In this document: positions 9,260 to 16,485 of the stretch, piece after piece
Layout: each line of letters begins with the position of its first letter
Position numbering within the stretch: the first letter of the stretch is position 1
Assembly: GCF_017814945.1 (NCBI RefSeq)
Contig: NZ_JAGIPX010000030.1
Coordinates: forward strand, 10,485 to 74,484
From: Paraburkholderia sp. LEh10
Lineage (GTDB): Bacteria; Pseudomonadota; Gammaproteobacteria; Burkholderiales; Burkholderiaceae
Length of the DNA stretch: 64,000 nt
Reading direction: 5' to 3'
The notes under the pieces: generated by a model
What the model saw: only the letters and a program-made list of their open reading frames with translations
The model's database searches: none
Told to the model about the DNA's origin: nothing
Translations under genes and position numbers: made by a program

Positions 9260-10015
9260 CTAAGGCACGATGTCCGCGTCGCCCTCGATTGCGCCGCCAA
9301 AGTCGCTGATGGCGGTGTAACGAACCCGGCCTGAATGCACGCGATCCATCGCCGGCATCGGGACGATCTCTTTGCTGTACGGCGCGACCATGCCGCCTCT
9401 CGCGTTCTCGAAAGTGCGGCCATTGGCCGAAACCGCGATCTTGCTGTATGAGACGTGAAAGGCCGTCGGATTCGACAAGGCGAGCGACTGTCCAGCACCA
9501 TCGGCGGATGACACGATCTTCCAGGCAATCTGGCGCGGTGCGTCATCCGGTGAGCCGGGCAAATCAGGTGGACGCGCGAAGACCTTGATGCGGGTACGGT
9601 AAGCAATCTGCAACGTATTCACGTCCGATCGGGCCGCTGCTTTCGGCGGAATGTCCAGCACATTGAGCCAGTAGACCGTTTCCCGATCCTGACGCAGCGC
9701 TTCGCCGCCATTGATTACACGCAGCGTTTGCGACTTCTTCGGGTCCATGCGGAAGATCGGTGGCGTGATCACGAAGGGCACTGCGCTGTCGTCAGGATTC
9801 GCGTTCGCATCGCCGCCATCCATCCAAACCTGTACGAGTGACGGGTTCTTGCTGTCGTTGGTCAGCTTGACGGTCACTTCCCGCTCGTCGAGCGGATAGA
9901 TCACGCGCGTGCCGCCGATCGTCACGCTGGCGAGCGCGCCGCCCGCGGCTATCGATCCCGCCAGCACGGCGGCGGTCCAACGGACTAGTGCTGCTGGCAT
10001 CATCGGAGTCTTCAT
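9260..10015 (-). CDS. Periplasmic pilus chaperone, operon A
   Basis: A 251-residue PapD/FimC-family chaperone with a signal peptide ending near GGALAS. The G1-strand region (GGTRVIYPLDEREVTVKLTN) and the YRTRIKVFARP motif contain the Arg and Lys that bind the pilin C-terminus in PapD-type chaperones. It caps subunits by donor-strand complementation and delivers them to the usher encoded next. The gene follows the pilin gene by 60 bp. The operon B paralogue is at 19337-20077. Confidence 0.95.
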   Translation of the reverse strand: MKTPMMPAALVRWTAAVLAGSIAAGGALASVTIGGTRVIYPLDEREVTVKLTNDSKNPSLVQVWMDGGDANANPDDSAVPFVITPPIFRMDPKKSQTLRVINGGEALRQDRETVYWLNVLDIPPKAAARSDVNTLQIAYRTRIKVFARPPDLPGSPDDAPRQIAWKIVSSADGAGQSLALSNPTAFHVSYSKIAVSANGRTFENARGGMVAPYSKEIVPMPAMDRVHSGRVRYTAISDFGGAIEGDADIVP

Positions 10016-10075
10016 GAATGTCGACGGTCAGATCGATCAGGGCGTGCACGAAAGTCCACGCCCTGACGACAACGG

Positions 10076-10639
10076 TTACTGATACTGCATCGTGTACTGA
10101 ACCGATGTGCTCACGTTGCCCGGTTGGGCTTCACCCGTTGCGTAGTACTGCGCGAAATAGTTCAGCGTGGCCGCCCCGCCCGTGATCGTTGCACCATCGG
10201 TGCTGATATCGTTGTTGTCTTGCGTCAGGATGCTAATAGGCTCGGTCTTCGCATTCAGAAGACGGACCTGCACGTTTTGCGCCGGCGACGCAGAGGCCTG
10301 ATTCACGAGATTGCCGCTCGCCTGGTCAACCGTCGGTCCGTTTTCGAAATGCGCGATAGCTTTCGTTGCGGTGCCCGAACAACCGCTCAGCGAAAGCCTG
10401 ATGTCGCCGAGATTCGACGTGCCCGCTGTCGCGCCAACCGACGTCAACGAGCTAGCCGGCACATTGGGCAAAGTCACCGCCACGTCGGCGGGCGAACCGC
10501 TCGCCGCGCCATTGATCGAGCAAGTGGTGTCGGACACGGAACCATTGATCGTGATCGTGCCATCGGCTGCCTCGGCAGCCGTCGAAAGCAATCCGACCAA
10601 GCCCGCGAAGACGGCTGCAGAGAGGACGCGTTTTTGCAT
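10076..10639 (-). CDS. Major fimbrial pilin, operon A
   Basis: A 187-residue type 1-like shaft subunit. The signal peptide ends at AAEAADGTI. A disulphide pair is expected between the Cys of DTTCSING and SGCSG. The donor-strand N-terminus reads TITINGSVSDTTC and the C-terminus ends in QYTMQYQ with the penultimate aromatic typical of chaperone-binding pilins. TGGAGC precedes the ATG. It is the first gene of operon A and about 70% identical by eye to the operon B pilin. Confidence 0.95.
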   Translation of the reverse strand: MQKRVLSAAVFAGLVGLLSTAAEAADGTITINGSVSDTTCSINGAASGSPADVAVTLPNVPASSLTSVGATAGTSNLGDIRLSLSGCSGTATKAIAHFENGPTVDQASGNLVNQASASPAQNVQVRLLNAKTEPISILTQDNNDISTDGATITGGAATLNYFAQYYATGEAQPGNVSTSVQYTMQYQ

Positions 10640-11076
10640 ATTGATGCTCCAGAAAATGTACAGATAAAAGTGCCTCTTCGATCTTCACGACTAACGCCGC
10701 AGCATTGCGTCAACCCGCTTTCGCCGACCACGGCGATCCGCGTCCGATACGCGACTGCCCACCGACCCAGTCGTGCAAAGCATCTCGAATAGCGACAGGT
10801 GTGCGTATCGAAGACGAAACGCATCACCTTGAAGCACGATGCCGCCGTTGAGATAAGTGGAAGCAATGAAGGTCAATCGAATGTCCCGCGAAGCTTTGAC
10901 GAATCATCGTTAGCGGGCCGTTATCGAACATTACATTTAGCTTCCAACCTCGATGGAAAAGTATCATTGACGATCAAGGGTCCTAAATGAGTAATGTCAA
11001 CAACACGCCCGGTTGTTGAAGAAGCAACCTTGTTGAATATGCAAGCTGGTTCGCGTCTTTCCTTGTTATGCGCAAT
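10640..11076. promoter_or_regulatory. Upstream region of fimbrial operon A
   Basis: About 440 bp, noticeably richer in A+T than the coding DNA, between the prfC terminator and the pilin gene. It must contain the operon A promoter. One perfect dyad is visible: TCAACAAC (10997-11004) and GTTGTTGA (11012-11019) with a 7-base gap. It lies about 360 bp from the start codon. The invertible-promoter arrangement of E. coli fim is not evident, since there is no recombinase gene nearby. Confidence 0.45.
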
Positions 11077-11118
11077 AAAAAAGCCCGAAGCGCCTTCAAA
11101 GGCGCTTCGGGCTTTTTT
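11077..11118 (-). terminator. Rho-independent terminator of prfC
   Basis: Perfect inverted repeat with GCCCGAAGCGCC on one side and GGCGCTTCGGGC on the other, six-base loop ttcaaa, flanked by A and T runs. It would work in both directions and lies 63 bp downstream of the prfC stop. Confidence 0.9.
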
Positions 11119-11180
11119 GCCGAAAAATGATCCGTTATGTGATGCGTGTCGGACGCCGCTGACGTCGCAGACGCAAACGC

Positions 11181-12782
11181 CTACATACCCTTCCTGAACG
11201 GCGCGCCCGAATGTTCGCGCAGTTCGTTGAACACGATCTTCGGCCACGCCTTCTGCGCGACTTCGATCTCGGAGATGTGCGACGCGAGGTACGTCGGAGC
11301 GTCGGCGGCATCGTGGGCGATACGCGGCGAGTACGAATCGCAAAAGCGGCGCAGTTCAGCCGCATCGTCGCAGGTCACCCAGCGCGACATCCGGTAGCGC
11401 GCGGGCGACATCCGCACGTCGACCTTGTATTCCGTCGACAGACGGTGCGACACCACTTCGAACTGCAGTTGCCCGACTGCGCCGAGAATCATCAACCCGC
11501 CGGCGACGGGCTTGAACACCTGGATTGCGCCCTCTTCACCGAGTTGCTTCAGCGCTTCGCCGAGCTGCTTCGCGCGCATCGGATCGACCACTTCGACCGT
11601 CTGGAAGATTTCCGGCGCGAAGAACGGCAAGCCGACGAATTGCAGCAGTTCGCCTTCCGTCAGCGTATCACCGAGACTGAGCGTGCCGTGATTCGGAATG
11701 CCGATGATGTCTCCCGCGTAAGCCTCGCTGACCGTCTCGCGGCGCTGCGACAGAAAGGTCACCACGTTGTTCGCGCGGAACGTCTTGTTGTTGCGCGTGA
11801 CCTTCAACGCCATGCCGCGCTCGAAGCGTCCCGAGCACACGCGGATAAACGCGACGCGGTCGCGGTGCGCGAGGTCCATGTTCGCCTGCACCTTGAACAC
11901 GACGCCCGTGAACTTCGGCTCGTCGGGCTGCACCGGGCGCTGCACCGTCATGCGCGCGGACGGCGGCGGCGCGAGATCGACGAGCGCGTCGAGAATTTCC
12001 TTCACGCCGAAGTTGTTGATCGCCGAGCCGAACAGCACGGGCGACTGCTGGCCCGCGAGGAATTCGTCGCGATCGAAGGTGGGCGTCGCGCCCGTGATCA
12101 GGTCGATCTCTTCCTTCGCGCGCACCCACGCGTGACCGAAGCGGCGCTCGCCTTCATCGTCGCCGGGCGCGCGCAGCGTCTCGACCTCGCCGCCGATCGT
12201 GTCCTGACCGGCGCGGAACACGCGCACCTGATCGTTCTGGATGTCATAGACGCCCTGGAAGTCCTTGCCCATGCCGATCGGCCAGGTGAACGGCACGGCG
12301 GAGACGCCCAGATGCTGTTCGATTTCGTCGAGCAGATCGAGCGGCTCGCGCACTTCTCGGTCGAGCTTGTTGATGAACGTGACGATCGGCGTCTTGCGGC
12401 TGCGGCACACTTCGAGCAGCTTCAGTGTTTGCGCTTCGACGCCGTTCGCGCCGTCGATCACCATCACGGCGGCATCGACGGCAGTGAGCACGCGATACGT
12501 GTCTTCGGAGAAGTCTTCGTGACCCGGTGTGTCGAGCAGATTGATCACGCAGTCGCCGTACTCGAACTGCATCACCGAACTGGCGACGGAAATGCCACGC
12601 TGCTTTTCGATCTCCATCCAGTCGGACGTCGCGTAGCGGTTGCTCTTGCGGCCCTTCACGGTGCCCGCGATCTGAATCGCGCCCGAGAACAGCAGGAGCT
12701 TTTCGGTCAGCGTGGTCTTACCCGCGTCCGGGTGGGAAATGACCGCGAACGTGCGGCGGCGTTTGAGTTCGGAGACTGACAT
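11181..12782 (-). CDS. prfC: Peptide chain release factor 3
   Basis: A 533-residue translational GTPase that recycles RF1/RF2 from the ribosome after termination. The GTPase motifs are intact: SHPDAGKTTLTEKLL (G1), DTPGHEDFSEDTYR (G3) and FINKLDRE (G4). The C-terminal EF-G-like domains III are of normal RF3 length. It is unrelated to fimbriae but sits between two fimbrial operons on the same strand, with its own terminator at 11077-11118. Confidence 0.97.
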   Translation of the reverse strand: MSVSELKRRRTFAVISHPDAGKTTLTEKLLLFSGAIQIAGTVKGRKSNRYATSDWMEIEKQRGISVASSVMQFEYGDCVINLLDTPGHEDFSEDTYRVLTAVDAAVMVIDGANGVEAQTLKLLEVCRSRKTPIVTFINKLDREVREPLDLLDEIEQHLGVSAVPFTWPIGMGKDFQGVYDIQNDQVRVFRAGQDTIGGEVETLRAPGDDEGERRFGHAWVRAKEEIDLITGATPTFDRDEFLAGQQSPVLFGSAINNFGVKEILDALVDLAPPPSARMTVQRPVQPDEPKFTGVVFKVQANMDLAHRDRVAFIRVCSGRFERGMALKVTRNNKTFRANNVVTFLSQRRETVSEAYAGDIIGIPNHGTLSLGDTLTEGELLQFVGLPFFAPEIFQTVEVVDPMRAKQLGEALKQLGEEGAIQVFKPVAGGLMILGAVGQLQFEVVSHRLSTEYKVDVRMSPARYRMSRWVTCDDAAELRRFCDSYSPRIAHDAADAPTYLASHISEIEVAQKAWPKIVFNELREHSGAPFRKGM

Positions 12783-13001
12783 CGTGTGAGGCGGCTATTA
12801 GGGTCGGGCCTGGCGGCCTGGTCCGGCTGACAAGGGCTGACGCGGGCTTTTCCGCGTAGCGGCCGTTCGCGGCGATGATGCGACGGAATCGCCGGCGGAG
12901 CCGAGCGTAGGGACGAATGATACACGTCATGGCGCTCGGGCATGGAAATCGGCCATCTTCCGCACCGCTGCATCGCGACGGCGCCATGCGTCCGAGATAT
13001 G

Positions 13002-14030
13002 TCAGTTGTAGGACAGATTGAACGTCGCGACAGCCTTAACGGTTCCAGGATTGACGCTCGGCGCCGTCTGTATGTAGCGTGCCGTGAAGGCGACGCTGGT
13101 GTCGCCGGATCGGGTGCCGAGGGAAGTCACGTTGGTCACGGGCGCGCTGCCCGAGTATGCGTAGCTCACGGGTCCCAACGGCAGTGGCTGCATCTGATAC
13201 AGCACCTGAACGCCCAGGCCTCCCGCCGTCGAATCGCCGGAAAGCGTGAGGACATTGCTCTGGTTGGAGGGCGCTGCGGCATCCGTGAGGCTGATGGATG
13301 GTTTCGCGTTGCTCGCGCAATTCAGCGAGATGCCGAATGGCGTCGTTCCTGCCGTCGCGCCCACACCCGTGAAGGCAGATCTGGACACCATGGGCAGCGA
13401 CACGGCTACGTCGGTGGTGGTGACCGAGCAGGTGGGCACAGCGGTGCCCGTCACCGTGTACTTAAACGATACGGTGCTGCTTGCCTGGGCACCGTTGTTC
13501 GCCCATTCCTGATTTTGAACATGCACCATTGCTGAAAAGCCGAATGTACCCACCACCGCATCGCTCGTTTTGACCAGCTCGAACGAACCTTGCACGATGT
13601 TCGCACCCAGTTGTGCTGTCCCGAACTGGAACGTATTGAACGAGCCGGCGTTGTTGATGGGCGTCATCGTCGCTCCTGAGGAATCGCGGATGCGAAAACC
13701 GATTCCGGCCCCCAATCCTGGTACCGTATAGACATCCGAATAGCCGGATACGAGCGAGAACGCTCCCGAGGACGCCGTCATCCACCACACTCCACCGGGA
13801 TTGACCGTGCAATTGATTGGGATGCTGAACGACGCTCGCGCGCCGGGTATCGTCTGGCCATTTGGGAGGTTTGCGGGAATGCCGACCGATGGGATGTTGA
13901 CCGTCATGGGCAGCGGGGCGGTGCAGTCGTTGTACCGCGCGAAAGCGCCCGTTGCGAAGCTCGCCAACGAGACGGTCATCAATAGACGTTTGATGCATGC
14001 GATGCACGTGCTGAAGATTGAAGCTTGCAT
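13002..14030 (-). CDS. Fimbrial tip adhesin/minor pilin, paralogue of operon A tip
   Basis: A 342-residue secreted two-domain fimbrial protein with signal peptide ending near TGAFARYNDC. It is strikingly similar to the operon A tip (5379-6416): shared blocks include NDCTAPLPM, GANIVQGSFELVK and VLYQMQPLPLGP, and both end in ATFNLSYN. Start is ATG 14030, with an in-frame GTG at 14045 overlapping the stop of the usher relic. It lies downstream of operon B with no chaperone or usher of its own, and may be cotranscribed with operon B or be an under-used leftover. Confidence 0.85.
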   Translation of the reverse strand: MQASIFSTCIACIKRLLMTVSLASFATGAFARYNDCTAPLPMTVNIPSVGIPANLPNGQTIPGARASFSIPINCTVNPGGVWWMTASSGAFSLVSGYSDVYTVPGLGAGIGFRIRDSSGATMTPINNAGSFNTFQFGTAQLGANIVQGSFELVKTSDAVVGTFGFSAMVHVQNQEWANNGAQASSTVSFKYTVTGTAVPTCSVTTTDVAVSLPMVSRSAFTGVGATAGTTPFGISLNCASNAKPSISLTDAAAPSNQSNVLTLSGDSTAGGLGVQVLYQMQPLPLGPVSYAYSGSAPVTNVTSLGTRSGDTSVAFTARYIQTAPSVNPGTVKAVATFNLSYN

Positions 14031-14041
14031 AGTTGATCGTT

Positions 14042-14273
14042 TCACTGTGTAACGGCGCTCGCAGTCAGCGCTTCACTCGACAGGCAATGCGCCTCCACCG
14101 ACGCATACGCCACCTCCACCTTGCCGCCCTTCACCGGCAACGAATACCTCAAAGCTGCACTGCTGCGCTTGCCTCACTTCACCGTCAACGTGCCGTTGTC
14201 GAGCCCGCGCACAAAAATCCAGCTGTCCCGCGCGACAACGCCCACGTTACGGCCCATTGCCATCCGTCACTTC
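14042..14273 (-). pseudogene. Relic of usher C-terminus
   Basis: On the minus strand the DNA encodes an usher tail in pieces: EVTDGNG, a frameshift, RNVGVVARDSWIFVRGL and NGTLTVK with an in-frame TGA. Another frame then gives RYSLPVKGGKVEVAYASVEA, then HCLSSEALTASAVTQ and stop. The end matches the operon A usher (YSLPVKRPTTDVGYVSVESH) better than the operon B usher. The final TGA overlaps a GTG of the next tip gene just as in operon A. It is a decayed duplicate of the usher-tip junction. Confidence 0.85.
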
Positions 14274-14319
14274 CGTACCGCTTCCGTCACCTCTCGCGCG
14301 GCGCGCGAGGGAACACAAC

Positions 14320-14338
14320 GCGCCGCGGCACGCGGCGC
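14320..14338 (-). terminator. GC-rich hairpin after operon B tip 2
   Basis: Perfect 8-bp stem gcgccgcg/cgcggcgc with a 3-base loop, starting one base after the stop codon of the gene at 14340-15311. There is no T-run after it, so it may be an mRNA stabilising or weak terminating hairpin rather than a full Rho-independent terminator. A second GC hairpin (ctcgcgc/gcgcgag) follows about 15 bp further on. Confidence 0.5.
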
Positions 14339-14339
14339 T

Positions 14340-15311
14340 CTACTGGTAGCTCATCGTGAAAATCGCCGTCGCGCGCACAGTTCCCGACACCACGGGCGCC
14401 GCGCCGAGTCGATAGTATTGGACATAAAACGGAAACGACATGTTGCCCGTCGTGCTGGACGTCAGCACCAGCGGATTGCCGAGCACGAGCGGAGCTTGGC
14501 TCGAATCGAGCAACTGCACGCCGATTCCCGTGGCCGTACCGAGGTTGCCCAGAACCGACGCGACGCCAGTCGTGCCGGACGTCGAATTGAAGGTCACCGA
14601 TACCTTCACGCCTGTCTGGCAATTCAACCCCAGAGAAAACGGCGTTTTCGCCGCAACGGTCCCGGCGGCGGGGAACATCGCGGGGCTGACGGTCGCGAGC
14701 GGAATGGTCTGGTTCGCCGTCGCTGCAGTCACCGAGCACGTCACCGCGCGTATGGGAGCGCTCGCCACCGTCATGGTGTTGGCGCCGTTGTTCAGCGTAA
14801 AACCCGTGTTGAGCACGCCCGTGTAGTAGACAATGCTCGACATTGTGCCGCTGCCGACCGCCCCCGTCTTGACCAGTTCGACCGACCCGGATACGTCGAA
14901 ACTCCCATCGGCTCCCGTGTTCCCCAACGATGAGGTCGTCGAGCATGCGCCCGTACCCACCATCGGATTGCCGCCGGAATCGCGCATGCGCACGCCGACA
15001 CCCGCGATACTGGTGGGATAGACCCCCGTCATTCCGGCGACAGGCGTACCCGAATTCAGGCACGCGACGACCGGCTTGCTAAAGGTCGCACTGGATGTAC
15101 ATTTGCCGACAATGTGAAACGACTGAACGGTGCCCGGAATGGCATCGCCCACGGCAACCGCGTTTCCGACCGCGACGGCTCCGTAGGTGAACGTCGTGGG
15201 CAGCCCCGTCGACGTTGTGCAATCGGCTTGTGCATGAGTACTGAAGCCGATCGTCAATATGAGCACGCAAAAGACGAGAAGCAGACGGCGCAGTTTGCTG
15301 GAAATGTTCAT
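14340..15311 (-). CDS. Fimbrial minor subunit/tip protein 2, operon B
   Basis: A 323-residue secreted fimbrial protein with two pilin-like domains. Signal peptide ends at HAQADCTTST. The first domain is about residues 30-185 (GVGVRMRDSGGNP is shared in style with the other tip proteins). The second starts near AVTCSVTAATANQ and ends in TAIFTMSYQ, a chaperone-binding C-terminal strand. It follows the first tip gene by 54 bp. Receptor specificity cannot be read from the sequence. Confidence 0.85.
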   Translation of the reverse strand: MNISSKLRRLLLVFCVLILTIGFSTHAQADCTTSTGLPTTFTYGAVAVGNAVAVGDAIPGTVQSFHIVGKCTSSATFSKPVVACLNSGTPVAGMTGVYPTSIAGVGVRMRDSGGNPMVGTGACSTTSSLGNTGADGSFDVSGSVELVKTGAVGSGTMSSIVYYTGVLNTGFTLNNGANTMTVASAPIRAVTCSVTAATANQTIPLATVSPAMFPAAGTVAAKTPFSLGLNCQTGVKVSVTFNSTSGTTGVASVLGNLGTATGIGVQLLDSSQAPLVLGNPLVLTSSTTGNMSFPFYVQYYRLGAAPVVSGTVRATAIFTMSYQ

Positions 15312-15365
15312 CGCGTTGCCTGAGACGGATGCGTGGCGCTCGAACGCGACGCCCGGTTCACACTT

Positions 15366-16463
15366 CTACTGATACGACATCGTGAAGGTCGCCAGCGCCT
15401 TGACACTGCCCGACGAAACCGTGCCGGTTCGCACGTAGCGTGCGCTCAGCGGCACCTGAAGCGTGCCGTCCGGCGAATCGCCAATCACCCATTGGTTCGT
15501 ATTTCCCGGCGCAGCCGAATCCGCACCAAACGACACGGCAGTACCGGCGCTGTTGAGCACTTGAATCCCAACGCCCTGCGCAGTCGAGTCATTCGATAAC
15601 GTCAGCGTATTGGTGCGGTTAGCTGGGTTGACGCTGTCGGTCAGCGTGATCAGGACTTTCGCGCCCGAGGCACAGGCAAGCGACAATTGGAACGCTTGCG
15701 ATGCGGTGACCGCCCCGATCCCGGAAGCGAATGCCTTTGTGTCAGAGTTGGGAAGGTAGACGTACACATTGGACTGATTGATCGAGCAAGTGGCGTGAAC
15801 GAATTGGCCGGTCGCCGCCCCCGTGTAGAGCGAACCCTTATTCCAGGACGTATTCTGATCGCTCTCTGTATACGTGATTGTCACAACCGGGACGGTTGAA
15901 AGTGTCCGGGTGCCTGGCGCGATCGTGCCTGTAACAACCAGCGTCGGCGTGACGGTTATGTCAGCGTTCTGGTAGGGACCGTCCAAAGGTCCGCTGAAGT
16001 AACAACCGACCTGCGCCTGCCCGTTGGTCACGACGACATGCGCGGCATTGCATTGCGCCGAATCGAAGGTGTAACGAACCCCGATGCCAGCGATATTGGT
16101 CTGGTAGACATCGGTGAATCCGGGCGCGAGCTGCGTCGTGGCGAAATTGGCGTAGTTGGTCGCCGCAGTCACGTTGTTCACACGGTTCACAAAGTGGCAG
16201 CTCATCTGGAACGTACTGGGTGTAAGGCTGGCCAGTGTTTGCCCGACCGGCGCGCCGACAGGCACGGAAATGGTTCCTGCCGAAAGCGTCAAGGAGATAT
16301 TGGCAACCTCGCATGCGATGTTCGCGTGCGCGAATACGGGCGTCACACCGACGAGCACGAGCAGAGCAAGGCGCAGGACCCGCCGCAGATGCGCAAAATC
16401 AAGCCAGAGGATTCGACGTGCGTGATGCGCGGATGCCGACTTCATCATTTCCGTGGTGAACAT
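15366..16463 (-). CDS. Fimbrial minor subunit/tip protein 1, operon B
   Basis: A 365-residue secreted fimbrial protein. A long N-terminus with a hydrophobic stretch (LRLALLVLVGVTPVFAHA) is followed by a first domain with conserved Cys (IACEVANISLTLSAGT, MSCHFVN) and a second ending in LATFTMSYQ. Start ATG 16463 has AAGGGGA eleven bases upstream, and ATG 16448 is an alternative. It begins 22 bp after the usher stop. Its first domain differs from the operon A tip, so the two pili probably present different tips. Confidence 0.85.
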   Translation of the reverse strand: MFTTEMMKSASAHHARRILWLDFAHLRRVLRLALLVLVGVTPVFAHANIACEVANISLTLSAGTISVPVGAPVGQTLASLTPSTFQMSCHFVNRVNNVTAATNYANFATTQLAPGFTDVYQTNIAGIGVRYTFDSAQCNAAHVVVTNGQAQVGCYFSGPLDGPYQNADITVTPTLVVTGTIAPGTRTLSTVPVVTITYTESDQNTSWNKGSLYTGAATGQFVHATCSINQSNVYVYLPNSDTKAFASGIGAVTASQAFQLSLACASGAKVLITLTDSVNPANRTNTLTLSNDSTAQGVGIQVLNSAGTAVSFGADSAAPGNTNQWVIGDSPDGTLQVPLSARYVRTGTVSSGSVKALATFTMSYQ

Positions 16464-16485
16464 TTCAAGGGTCCCCTTGTTTGGC

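Noticed and set aside
10640..11076. Invertible promoter element for fimbrial phase variation
   Set aside because: Only one 8-bp dyad is present. There are no long inverted repeats flanking a promoter and no recombinase gene in the window.
11211..12779. Long open frame antisense to prfC
   Set aside because: A GC-rich shadow frame, Arg/His/Ala-rich, with no domain, while the other strand encodes intact RF3.
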